Shown here: positions 39,573 to 47,312 of the stretch, piece by piece | Layout of the letters: every line of letters begins with the position of its first letter | Numbering within the stretch: the first letter of the stretch is position 1 | Origin: Geobacter sp. | GTDB lineage: Bacteria > Desulfobacterota > Desulfuromonadia > Geobacterales > Geobacteraceae | NCBI GenBank assembly: GCA_016177775.1 | Contig: JACOUQ010000013.1 | Coordinates: 62,001 to 126,000 of the forward strand | DNA length: 64,000 bases | Reading direction: 5' to 3' | The notes under the pieces: generated by a model | The model's database searches: none | Told to the model about the DNA's origin: nothing | The model's input: only the letters and a program-made list of their open reading frames with translations | Made by a program: the position numbers and the translations under genes

Positions 39573-40421
39573 ATGAGAATGCCATCTGGTACCCTTTACA
39601 TCGTCGCCACACCCATCGGCAACCTGGAGGACATCACCTTCCGCGCCGTGCGCATCCTCGGGGAAGTTGACCTGATCGCCGCCGAGGACACCCGTCACAG
39701 CCGCAAGCTCCTCTCCCACTTCGGCATTTCCCGTCCGCTCACGTCCTATTTCGACCACAACAAGGCCTTCAAGGGGGGAGTGATCCTGGAGAAGCTTCGC
39801 AAGGGGCTCTCCGTGGCCCTGATTACCGATGCCGGCACACCCTGCATCTCGGACCCCGGCTATCATCTGGCCAGGGACGCGGCTAGCGAGGGTATCCCGG
39901 TCGTCCCGATCCCCGGCCCCTCTGCGGTGATCGCGGCCCTTTCCGCCGCGGGCCTTCCCACCGATTCCTTCACGTTTGTAGGTTTTCTTCCGAACCGCCA
40001 GGGAAAGCGGCGCGAGAGGCTGGCGGAACTTGCCGGTGAAGGGCGTGTCGTGGTTTTTTACGAGGCGCCTCAGCGACTTGCCGCCACCCTTGCCGACATG
40101 CGCGAGGTGTTCGGCAATTCTTCGTGCGTGGTGGCACGGGAGCTGACCAAGCTGCACGAGGAGTTCATCCGCGGCGGAATCGATGACGTGCAGCGTGAGC
40201 TGGCAGACAGGCAGGTAAGGGGGGAGGTGGTGATCCTGGTTCTCCCCACCGCTCCCGCGCGGGAAGAGCCGCTTCCGGTGGAAGCGCTGCTGCAACGGTA
40301 TCTAGCTGGCGGAGGCACATCCCTCAAGGATGCCGTGGCGAGGGTTGCCATTGAAACCGGCAAGCCGCGCCGGGAGGTTTATGAGCTCGCGCTCCGGTTG
40401 AAAGAATCAAGCGAGTCTTGA
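39573..40421 (+). CDS. rsmI: 16S rRNA (cytidine-1402-2'-O)-methyltransferase RsmI
   Basis: A 282-residue tetrapyrrole-methylase-fold enzyme. LYIVATPIGNLEDITFRA at the start, LIAAEDTRHSRKLL near residue 35, LITDAGTPCISDPGY near residue 77 and VPIPGPSAVIAALSAAG near residue 105 are RsmI signatures. FYEAPQRLAATL follows. It modifies C1402 in the decoding centre. Start ATG 39573 or 39579 cannot be separated; no clear ribosome-binding site is present because the element upstream runs to the start. Confidence 0.93.
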   Translation: MRMPSGTLYIVATPIGNLEDITFRAVRILGEVDLIAAEDTRHSRKLLSHFGISRPLTSYFDHNKAFKGGVILEKLRKGLSVALITDAGTPCISDPGYHLARDAASEGIPVVPIPGPSAVIAALSAAGLPTDSFTFVGFLPNRQGKRRERLAELAGEGRVVVFYEAPQRLAATLADMREVFGNSSCVVARELTKLHEEFIRGGIDDVQRELADRQVRGEVVILVLPTAPAREEPLPVEALLQRYLAGGGTSLKDAVARVAIETGKPRREVYELALRLKESSES

Positions 40422-40488
40422 CCTCGAATCCCATTTGACAACCCACCTTTCAAAGGGGACAATCTTTAATAACGGGTTTTCCCGTGAC

Positions 40489-40509
40489 CATTCACCCTTC
40501 ACCCTTCAC
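40489..40509 (-). repeat. Heptad tandem array (GTGAANG on the minus strand)
   Basis: On the plus strand cattcac, ccttcac, ccttcac (40489-40509), i.e. GTGAAGG, GTGAAGG, GTGAATG on the minus strand, between rsmI and the CorC-like gene. Confidence 0.65.
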
Positions 40510-40527
40510 CGATTTTCGGAGGCTTGT

Positions 40528-41841
40528 TTGGAAACTGTTTTTCTGGAATTGTTCATTATTGCTGTGCTGGTGGTCCTTAACGGCTTTTTTTCCTGCTCGG
40601 AATTTGCTATCGTTTCCATCCGCAAGAGCAGGGTGGCGCAACTTGTGGCCGAAGGGGATGTGCGGGCAAAGGCGCTGCAGGAGTTGCAGCACGACCCCCA
40701 TCGGGTCCTGGCGCTGGTGCAGATCGGCGTCACGGTGGTTGGGTCGACTGCCTCCGCGATCGGCGGTATTATCGCTGTCGAGCACTTGAAGCCCTATCTT
40801 GTCGCTCTACCGCTAAACCTTTCCACACACGTCGCTGAAACGGTTGCCATTTCCATAGTGGTTATCCTGATTTCCTATGTCACGCTCATCGTCGGTGAAC
40901 TGGCCCCCAAAACCATCGGGCTGCAGTATGCGGACATTGTTGCATTACGTGTCGCGCGGTCGATATCTCTCATGGCGCGTGTGGCAACGGTGGCTGTCAC
41001 CGTTCTTACCGCATCGAGCAAAGGTTTTCTCGCGCTTTTCGGCATCAAGGGTACAAAACGGGAATTCGTCACCCGCGAGGAAATCAGGCACATCGTATCC
41101 GAGGGGCATAAGGCCGGCGAGTTCAGCGCCTACGAGGAGCAGTTCATCAAGAACATCTTCGATTTCACCCATACTTACGTACGGGAGGTGATGGTGCCGC
41201 GTCCCCGCATCATCGGCCTGGACCTTGATAAGTCGCGCGAGGAACTGATCGAAACCGTGCTTGAGCATCAGTACAGCCGCTACCCGGTATTCCGGGAGCA
41301 CATCGAGAACATCGTGGGGTTCATCCACGGGAAGGACCTCATGGGGCGCATGGTTAGCGAACCCGGCTTCGATATCGTGTCCATAATCCGTCCACCGTTC
41401 TACGTGCCGGAACAGAAACGGGTGAGCGACCTGCTCAAGGAGATGCAGCGCAAGCGTGGCCACATGGCTCTCGTGGTGGACGAGTATGGCAGCATCAGCG
41501 GCATCGTGACGACCGAGGACCTTCTCGAGGAACTGGTCGGGGAGATCACGGATGAGCATGACGTGGGCGAGCCCCGGACCGTGCGGAAGCTGCGTGACGG
41601 GAGCTGGCTGGTGGATGCGCTCCTATCCATCAATGACCTTGAAGACCTGCTCAATATAAAGCTGGGCGAGGACCTGCCGTACGATACCCTGGCCGGGCTC
41701 ATACTCCATGAACTGGGCCGCATCCCGGAGCGGGGTGAGAAGCTCGTATGGAACAGCTATGAGCTCATGTGCGCCGAGGTGAAGAAGACCGCCATCGTGA
41801 AGGTGAGAATAAAAAAACTGGGATCGGGGACTGGGGACTAG
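40528..41841 (+). CDS. CorC/HlyC-type CNNM transporter-like protein (DUF21, CBS pair, CorC_HlyC)
   Basis: A 437-residue membrane protein. Residues 1-190 form the DUF21/CNNM transmembrane domain (LNGFFSCSEFAIVSIRKSR, QIGVTVVGSTASAIGG, VTLIVGELAPKTIGLQ). Two CBS domains follow (VREVMVPRPRIIGLDL near residue 220 and GHMALVVDEYGSISGIV near residue 310), and the CorC_HlyC domain ends it. The family is linked to magnesium or other ion homeostasis. TTG 40528 with GGAGG five bases upstream is the likely start; an upstream ATG (40435) would force translation through a heptad array. Its last residues (GSGTGD) and TAG are encoded by heptads. Confidence 0.83.
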   Translation: METVFLELFIIAVLVVLNGFFSCSEFAIVSIRKSRVAQLVAEGDVRAKALQELQHDPHRVLALVQIGVTVVGSTASAIGGIIAVEHLKPYLVALPLNLSTHVAETVAISIVVILISYVTLIVGELAPKTIGLQYADIVALRVARSISLMARVATVAVTVLTASSKGFLALFGIKGTKREFVTREEIRHIVSEGHKAGEFSAYEEQFIKNIFDFTHTYVREVMVPRPRIIGLDLDKSREELIETVLEHQYSRYPVFREHIENIVGFIHGKDLMGRMVSEPGFDIVSIIRPPFYVPEQKRVSDLLKEMQRKRGHMALVVDEYGSISGIVTTEDLLEELVGEITDEHDVGEPRTVRKLRDGSWLVDALLSINDLEDLLNIKLGEDLPYDTLAGLILHELGRIPERGEKLVWNSYELMCAEVKKTAIVKVRIKKLGSGTGD

Positions 41842-41915
41842 GGACTGGCAAAATCGTTAAGCTGTTCATGCTCTTTCAGTTTTTACCAATCCCCGATCCC
41901 CAGTCCCTAGTCCCC
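41820..41915. repeat. Inverted heptad arrays (GGGACTN) forming a hairpin
   Basis: Left arm: gggatcg, gggactg, gggacta, gggactg (41820-41847). Right arm: caatccc, cgatccc, cagtccc, tagtccc (41888-41915), an inverted copy with the units in a slightly different order. The left arm supplies the CorC-like TAG stop (41839-41841). The arms can pair over about 28 bp, but only AT-rich sequence and no long T run follows. Confidence 0.8.
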
Positions 41916-41925
41916 GACTTAATCC

Positions 41926-44589
41926 ATGAACTGGCACCAGCTGACCACAGACGAAGTGCTGGACATGTTTAACTCCTCCCGGCAGGGGCTCTCCACTGCC
42001 GAGGCTGCCCATCGCCTGGCCGAACAGGGCACGAACGAGTTGCAGCCCTTTCATCCCGTCTCTCCCTGGACGATCCTACTCGAGCAGTTCCGGAATGTTC
42101 TGATCATAATCCTCCTTGTTGCTACGGCGTTCTCGGCTTTCGTCGGCCATGGGGTCGAAGCCGCCGTCATTGCCGTCATAGTGCTGTTTGCCGTGTTGCT
42201 GGGATTCGTGCAGGAATACCGCGCAGAGAGGGCCATTGAGTCGCTGCGCCAGATGGCCGTCCCCACAGCGACTGTGCTGCGCGGCGATGTGGAGGTCGAA
42301 ATCCCGGCGCGCGATCTCGTGACCGGCGATCTTCTCCTGCTGAGGGGAGGGGACAGGATTGCCGCCGACGGGAGGCTGATCGAGACCGTCAATCTGCAGG
42401 TAGAGGAGGCGGCACTCACCGGCGAGTCCGTGACGGTAGAAAAACATGCGGCACCCCTCGGAAGCCCAGGATTGGCGCTGGGTGACCGCACCAACATGGT
42501 CTATGCCGGAACAGCCGCGACCTGTGGGAAGGGGCGGGCAATCGTCGTTGCCACCGGCATGGATACCGAGTTCGGGAAGATTGCCGGGATGCTGCAAACA
42601 GTGGAAACCGGCAAGACCCCCTTGCAGGAAAACCTGGACAGGGTAGGGCGCCTGCTGGCGCGGGCCGCCCTGCTAGTCGTGGCAGGGATCGTCATCCTAG
42701 GCCTGTTGCGCGGGCAGCAGTTCGTCGAAATGCTCATCTTCGGCATTGCGCTTGCTGTTGCCGTTGTTCCGGAGGCGTTGCCGGCCGTGGTTACCATATC
42801 GCTCGCCGTTGGCGTGCAGAGGATGGTCAGGCGCAATGCGCTCATGCGCCGGCTCCAGGCCGTTGAAACGCTCGGCAGCACGTCGGTCATCTGCTCCGAT
42901 AAGACCGGCACCCTGACAAAAGATGAGATGACAGTGCGTGAGCTTTTCGTTGCCGGAGAAGTTTTGGAAATCTCGGGTACGGGCTATGAGCCACAGGGCC
43001 GGTTCCTGCGCGGTGGTCACGAAGTCGAGCCGTCTGGGGCGGTGAAAACCCTTCTGCAAGCAGCAGCTCTCGCTTCCGACGCCCGCATCGTTTACAGCGA
43101 GCCCGATGGCCGCTGGCATGTCAAGGGTGACCCCACCGAGGGGGCACTGGTGGTGGCTGCCGCCAAGGCCGGCATCAACAAGGTCGACCTCGACGCCACT
43201 TTCCCCCGCGAGAACGAAATTCCCTTTACCTCCGAAACCAAGCGGATGACCACCATCCACGCAACTCCGGAGGGGATGATCGTCTGCTCCAAGGGGGCGC
43301 CGGAGATCATCCTCGATTCCTGCACGAGGTGGCTTACTGCGGAGGGAGAGACTAACCTCGATGCCGGCGCGCGCGAAGCCGTTCTGGAGAAAGCCCGCCA
43401 GATGGCCGGGAAGGGGTTGCGCGTGCTGGCCGTGGCGTCGAAACACGGCGCTTCGCTGGAAAGCGCCGAACGCGAAATTATTCTGCTCGGCCTGGCGGGG
43501 ATGATGGATCCACCCAGGCCCGAGGTAAAGGCCGCCATACAGAGATGCGAACAGGCCGGCATCAAAACGGTGATGATTACCGGTGACCATCCGTTGACCG
43601 CGCAGGTAGTGGCTCGTGAATTGGGGCTGCTCAAGGGGGGGCGTGTCGTCACCGGCGCGCAATTGGATGCAATGGGAGAGGCGGAGTTCGAGCAGGAGGT
43701 GGAGGATATCGAGGTTTACGCCCGGGTGTCGCCGGCGCACAAACTGCGTATTGTCACTGCCCTGCAGAAGAAAGGGCACATCGTCGCCATGACGGGTGAC
43801 GGGGTGAACGACGCCCCGGCGCTGAAGAAGGCGGATATCGGCATCGCCATGGGGATCACCGGGACTGCCGTAACCAAGGAGGCTGCCGCCATGACCCTCA
43901 CTGACGACAACTTTGCCTCCATCGTGGCGGCGGTGGAAGAGGGGCGGGGCATCTTCGGCAACATCAAGAAATACCTGATGTACCTGCTTTCGTCCAATAT
44001 CGGCGAGATCGGCCTGATGGCAGGGGCTGCGCTGGCCGGTCTGCCGCTCCCGTTGAGCGCAGTCCAGATACTCTACGTCAATCTCGCCACCGACGGCCTC
44101 CCTGCCCTTGCCCTCGCGGTAGACCCGGCCGCGCCCGACCTGATGCGGCGCCCGCCGCGCAATCCCCGTGCCGGTGTCTTCACCCGGCCGGTTGTAATCC
44201 TCATGGCTGTGGGGGGGCTCTGGTCGACTGTGGTCAATCTGGGCCTGTTTGTCTGGGCCCTGGATTCCGGCCGGGGCATCAAAGAGGCAATGACCATGAC
44301 ATTTGTCTCTCTGGTGCTGATCCAGTTCTTCAAGGCCTACAACTTCCGCTCCGATCGCCTTTCGGTTCTGAACCGCCCCTTCGCCAACAGGTGGCTGAAC
44401 CTGGCCGTTTCATGGGAGCTGGCCCTGCTGGCCGTGATCGTGTATGTGCCGTTTTTTCATGCCTCCTTCAGTACCTATAGCCTGACATTGGTGGATTGGG
44501 CGATCATTGTCGGGTTGTCCCTGACAGTCTCGCCGGTTCTGGAAGCGGCCAAATGGCTGGAACGGCGTGGTTGGTTCGGAAAAATGTAG
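41926..44589 (+). CDS. P-type cation-transporting ATPase (P2A, Ca2+/Mn2+ type)
   Basis: An 887-residue P-type ATPase. The N-terminal cation ATPase domain (WHQLTTDEVLDMF) is followed by AALTGESVTVEK (actuator TGES), VPEALPAVVTISLAVGVQRM in M4, the phosphorylation site CSDKTGTLTKDEMT near residue 328, KGAPEIIL in the N domain and TGDGVNDAPALKKADIGIAMG near residue 620. M5-M10 follow. P2A enzymes export Ca2+, and some (PMR1 type) also Mn2+. PEALPAV replaces the SERCA PEGLPAV. There is no visible ribosome-binding site before the ATG; the upstream heptad arm ends nine bases earlier. Confidence 0.9.
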   Translation: MNWHQLTTDEVLDMFNSSRQGLSTAEAAHRLAEQGTNELQPFHPVSPWTILLEQFRNVLIIILLVATAFSAFVGHGVEAAVIAVIVLFAVLLGFVQEYRAERAIESLRQMAVPTATVLRGDVEVEIPARDLVTGDLLLLRGGDRIAADGRLIETVNLQVEEAALTGESVTVEKHAAPLGSPGLALGDRTNMVYAGTAATCGKGRAIVVATGMDTEFGKIAGMLQTVETGKTPLQENLDRVGRLLARAALLVVAGIVILGLLRGQQFVEMLIFGIALAVAVVPEALPAVVTISLAVGVQRMVRRNALMRRLQAVETLGSTSVICSDKTGTLTKDEMTVRELFVAGEVLEISGTGYEPQGRFLRGGHEVEPSGAVKTLLQAAALASDARIVYSEPDGRWHVKGDPTEGALVVAAAKAGINKVDLDATFPRENEIPFTSETKRMTTIHATPEGMIVCSKGAPEIILDSCTRWLTAEGETNLDAGAREAVLEKARQMAGKGLRVLAVASKHGASLESAEREIILLGLAGMMDPPRPEVKAAIQRCEQAGIKTVMITGDHPLTAQVVARELGLLKGGRVVTGAQLDAMGEAEFEQEVEDIEVYARVSPAHKLRIVTALQKKGHIVAMTGDGVNDAPALKKADIGIAMGITGTAVTKEAAAMTLTDDNFASIVAAVEEGRGIFGNIKKYLMYLLSSNIGEIGLMAGAALAGLPLPLSAVQILYVNLATDGLPALALAVDPAAPDLMRRPPRNPRAGVFTRPVVILMAVGGLWSTVVNLGLFVWALDSGRGIKEAMTMTFVSLVLIQFFKAYNFRSDRLSVLNRPFANRWLNLAVSWELALLAVIVYVPFFHASFSTYSLTLVDWAIIVGLSLTVSPVLEAAKWLERRGWFGKM

Positions 44590-44599
44590 GGAACGCTTA

Positions 44600-45526
44600 T
44601 CAGCGGGACTTGTGCGTTTTGCGTTGGCCGATGACCATCGAGGCGACAATGGAGATCACCAGCACCCCGACGATGACGCCGAGGGAGAAGATGACCGGGA
44701 TCTCCCAGACGTCGGAGAGGAGCATCTTGGCTCCCACGAAGGCGAGGATGAAGGAGACGCCCAGTTTCAGGTAGACGAACATCTCCATGACGTTGGCGAG
44801 GAGATAGTAGAGGGAGCGCAGCCCCATGATGGCGAAGACATTGGACGTATAGACGATGAACGGGTCGTGGGTTACCGCCAGCACTGCGGGGATGGAGTCG
44901 ACGGCGAAGATCACGTCGGAGCTCTCGATCACCAGCAGGGTGAGGAAGAGCGGAGTGGCGGCAGTGACGCCATTTCTGCGGATGAAAAAGCGGTGGCTGC
45001 GTACCCGCCTTGTGATCGGCAGGAATTTCCTTACTACCCGCACAATCAGGTTTTTCTCCGGCTCGATCTGCTCCTCGCCGCCGAATGCCATCTTGAATCC
45101 GGTGACGATCAGGATGCCCCCGAAGATGTAGATAACCCAGTGAAACCGCTCTATCAGCTCGATCCCCACCAGGATGAATATCGCCCGCATGACGAGCGCC
45201 CCCAATATTCCCCATTTCAGGATGCGGGGCTGGTACTCCTTCTTCACGTGGAAGTAAGTGAAGATCATGATGAAGACGAACAGGTTGTCCACGGAGAGGG
45301 ACTGTTCGATGATGTAACCGGTGAGAAACTCCAGCGCCTTCGTTCCCCCCATGCTGTGCCAGATCCAGCCGTTGAAGGCAAACGCCAGCCCGACCCAGGC
45401 CAGAGTCCAGGCGAGCGCCTCGCGGAAGGTAATTTCGTGGCTTTTGCGGTTGAACACCCCCAGATCGAGGATGAACATGACGAGCATGACTCCGGCAAAG
45501 CCGAGCCAGAGGGTGTTATGCGGCAT
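44600..45526 (-). CDS. TerC family integral membrane protein (Alx-like)
   Basis: A 308-residue membrane protein with about nine hydrophobic segments. FITGY-like LEFLTGYIIEQSLSVDNLFV near residue 72 contains the conserved EQSLSVDN acidic motif, and LLVIESSDVIFAVDSIPAV near residue 196 is the second TerC motif (ESSDVIFAVDS). Members such as Alx are implicated in Mn2+ export. ATG 45526 is preferred to the upstream ATG 45556 because an AAGGA lies just before it. Convergent to the P-type ATPase gene with only ten bases between stops and no terminator visible. Confidence 0.85.
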   Translation of the reverse strand: MPHNTLWLGFAGVMLVMFILDLGVFNRKSHEITFREALAWTLAWVGLAFAFNGWIWHSMGGTKALEFLTGYIIEQSLSVDNLFVFIMIFTYFHVKKEYQPRILKWGILGALVMRAIFILVGIELIERFHWVIYIFGGILIVTGFKMAFGGEEQIEPEKNLIVRVVRKFLPITRRVRSHRFFIRRNGVTAATPLFLTLLVIESSDVIFAVDSIPAVLAVTHDPFIVYTSNVFAIMGLRSLYYLLANVMEMFVYLKLGVSFILAFVGAKMLLSDVWEIPVIFSLGVIVGVLVISIVASMVIGQRKTHKSR

Positions 45527-45676
45527 GGTGCGTTTGGTCCTTTCCTGGCGAATCATATGACAGGTTGCTAAGGATGCGTGAAACGCAACGAGGTGTCAAG
45601 GAGATATTCCTTGCCTTGCGAAAGCCAGGCAAATAGGCTACCATGGCGCTCCTGAACCAGAACGTCAAGGGGCTTC

Positions 45677-46261
45677 ATGGACTTCACAGTTTTCTTTACC
45701 ACCTTCGGCATCATCTTCCTTGCGGAACTGGGGGACAAGACCCAGTTCACCGTCATGGCCCTGGCCACCAGATATCCCTGGAAGAGGATCTTTATCGGGA
45801 TCGCCGCCGCCTTTGCCCTTCTTAATCTGGCTGCGGTGGTGGTTGGTAAGCTTCTTTTCGCAATTCTCCCGATTTTCTGGATAAAGCTCGTCTCCGGCGG
45901 GCTCTTCCTCGCTTTCGGCATGTCAACCATCAGGAACAGCCGGTTTGACGAGGCCGGCGAGGAGGCGGAGGAGGGACGACTTCAAGCCCGTGGCCCGATG
46001 ATGACCGCATTCGTCATGATTCTGCTGGCGGAACTGGGGGACAAGACCCAGCTGGTCACCGCCAGCCTTGCCGCCCAGCATGATGCCCCGCTGGCCGTCT
46101 TTTCCGGCTCGACCCTTGCGCTCTGGCTGGTATCGCTCCTGGGGATATTCGCCGGCCGGCAACTAACCCGCTTCATCCCCCTCCCCTGGATTCACAGGGG
46201 TGCCGGGGCGCTCTTTCTTGTCTTCGGCATTATCATTCTCTATCAGGCCTTTGCCGGCTGA
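45677..46261 (+). CDS. Gdt1/UPF0016 family cation transporter (MntX/MneA-like)
   Basis: A 194-residue membrane protein with six hydrophobic segments and an internal duplication. The two family motifs E-x-G-D-(K/R)-(T/S) are present in FLAELGDKTQFTVMAL near residue 16 and LLAELGDKTQLVTASL near residue 118. An acidic loop (DEAGEEAEEG) links the halves. Bacterial members export Mn2+; eukaryotic Gdt1/TMEM165 moves Ca2+/Mn2+. AAGGGG lies nine bases before the ATG. It is divergent from the TerC gene over a 150-base gap in which I recognise neither a yybP-ykoY riboswitch consensus nor a clear promoter. Confidence 0.88.
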   Translation: MDFTVFFTTFGIIFLAELGDKTQFTVMALATRYPWKRIFIGIAAAFALLNLAAVVVGKLLFAILPIFWIKLVSGGLFLAFGMSTIRNSRFDEAGEEAEEGRLQARGPMMTAFVMILLAELGDKTQLVTASLAAQHDAPLAVFSGSTLALWLVSLLGIFAGRQLTRFIPLPWIHRGAGALFLVFGIIILYQAFAG

Positions 46262-46270
46262 TTCCTTTCG

Positions 46271-46299
46271 TTGCATTTTTAGCAGTATTCCCGTAAACT
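46271..46299 (+). promoter_or_regulatory. Possible sigma-70 promoter for the TonB-like gene
   Basis: TTGCAT (46271-46276) and TAAACT (46294-46299) with a 17-base spacer, 40 bases before the start codon. Confidence 0.4.
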
Positions 46300-46338
46300 T
46301 GATGTAACGCCCTTAAATATGAGGCTTTTCCCGCATTC

Positions 46339-47223
46339 ATGTCGGATAGATACGTTGAAAAAATCTTCCTCTACGCCGTAGCAGCTTCAATCCTCTGCCA
46401 CATCGCCATTTTCTACCTCATGCTGCAGCTCCCCGAAAAAAAGCCGGTTTTCAGGCAGGAACCGCTCATGGTGGACCTTTCCGATATGCCGGAACTTAAG
46501 GTCCCCCTTTCGTCGGAAAAGAAAGAGGCAAAGCGGGGAAGCGACCGGACGCAGCATGTGGAACGGGAATCAGTCCCCCGAGGGGAGCGGGATCGGGACA
46601 GGGTAGCCTTGCCTCCCCGGCCGACAACTCCGCCTGCGGCATCCTCGCCGAAAAGGGCGGCCGGTCCGGGGCCGCGGGTGCCGGTTGAACGCCCGCCTGC
46701 CGCTGCGCCGGGAAATGGGGATGCGGCCATGCGCGAGCCGCAGCGCAATCCCGAACTGTTCAAGCCGAAGACCCGGACTCAGCCGTATGATGTTGCCCGC
46801 CTCTTTCCATCGGCCCAGCGGCTTGCCAGCCTGGAAGAGAGCTATCGCAAGAAGTACGAGCCGGAAGTGACCGAGGGGGATGCAAAGTTTCTCAATACCC
46901 AGGACATCCAGTTCGGGTCATTCCTGCGTCGGTTCGAGACTGCGGTCTACGGGGTCTGGCGCTACCCGCAGGATGCCGCCAGGATGGGGATCGAAGGGGT
47001 GACGGCGGTAAAGATCACGTTCAACCGCCGGGGAGAGGTGGAGAATATTCAGCTCCTCGAATCTTCCGGGAGCAAAATCCTTGATGACGAGGTATTCCGA
47101 AGTCTCCGCGCCCTGGGGCCAGTGGGAGGCTTCCCGCGCGGGTACGAGAAGGAGACGTTCAACCTGATCGCCTTTTTCCAGTACGGTATCATCAGGGGGG
47201 TCAGCCGGGGGGCTCTTCACTGA
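46339..47223 (+). CDS. TonB-family energy transducer-like protein
   Basis: A 294-residue protein with one N-terminal hydrophobic anchor (FLYAVAASILCHIAIFYLML, residues 10-29) and a Pro/Arg/Ala-rich periplasmic linker (about residues 50-150). A C-terminal TonB-like domain (residues 195-294) carries YGVWRYPQDAARMGIEGV and ITFNRRGEVENIQLLESSG, the latter a typical TonB strand. Such proteins couple the ExbB/ExbD proton channel to outer-membrane receptors. No exbB/exbD is nearby. It ends with FFQYGIIRGVSRGALH, longer than E. coli TonB. Confidence 0.8.
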   Translation: MSDRYVEKIFLYAVAASILCHIAIFYLMLQLPEKKPVFRQEPLMVDLSDMPELKVPLSSEKKEAKRGSDRTQHVERESVPRGERDRDRVALPPRPTTPPAASSPKRAAGPGPRVPVERPPAAAPGNGDAAMREPQRNPELFKPKTRTQPYDVARLFPSAQRLASLEESYRKKYEPEVTEGDAKFLNTQDIQFGSFLRRFETAVYGVWRYPQDAARMGIEGVTAVKITFNRRGEVENIQLLESSGSKILDDEVFRSLRALGPVGGFPRGYEKETFNLIAFFQYGIIRGVSRGALH

Positions 47224-47242
47224 CGGATTCGCACAAAATCAA

Positions 47243-47267
47243 AAAGGCCGGCAAAACGCCGGCCTTT
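47243..47267. terminator. Bidirectional terminator hairpin
   Basis: A perfect 10-bp stem aaaggccggc/gccggccttt (47243-47252 with 47258-47267), loop aaaac, between the convergent TonB-like and galU genes. Confidence 0.8.
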
Positions 47268-47268
47268 C

Positions 47269-47312
47269 CATTCACAACTCACTATTCTCACGACTCACTT
47301 TTCACCGTTCAC
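47269..47312 (-). repeat. Heptad tandem array (GTGARNN on the minus strand)
   Basis: On the minus strand gtgaacg, gtgaaaa, gtgagtc, gtgagaa, (ta), gtgagtt, gtgaatg run from 47312 to 47269. The first unit contains the galU TGA stop (47311-47309). Confidence 0.8.

Noticed and set aside
40435-40527. Upstream ATG extension of the CorC-like gene
   Set aside because: The extension is encoded by heptad repeats and adds non-homologous residues; TTG 40528 has GGAGG at proper spacing.
44600-45571. Long plus-strand open frame opposite the TerC gene
   Set aside because: Its protein is rich in Asp, Glu and His without motifs, a typical antisense shadow of a membrane protein gene.
45557-45676. yybP-ykoY Mn riboswitch between the TerC and Gdt1 genes
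   Set aside because: I looked for it because of the Mn-related families but found no consensus loops on either strand, only small hairpins.
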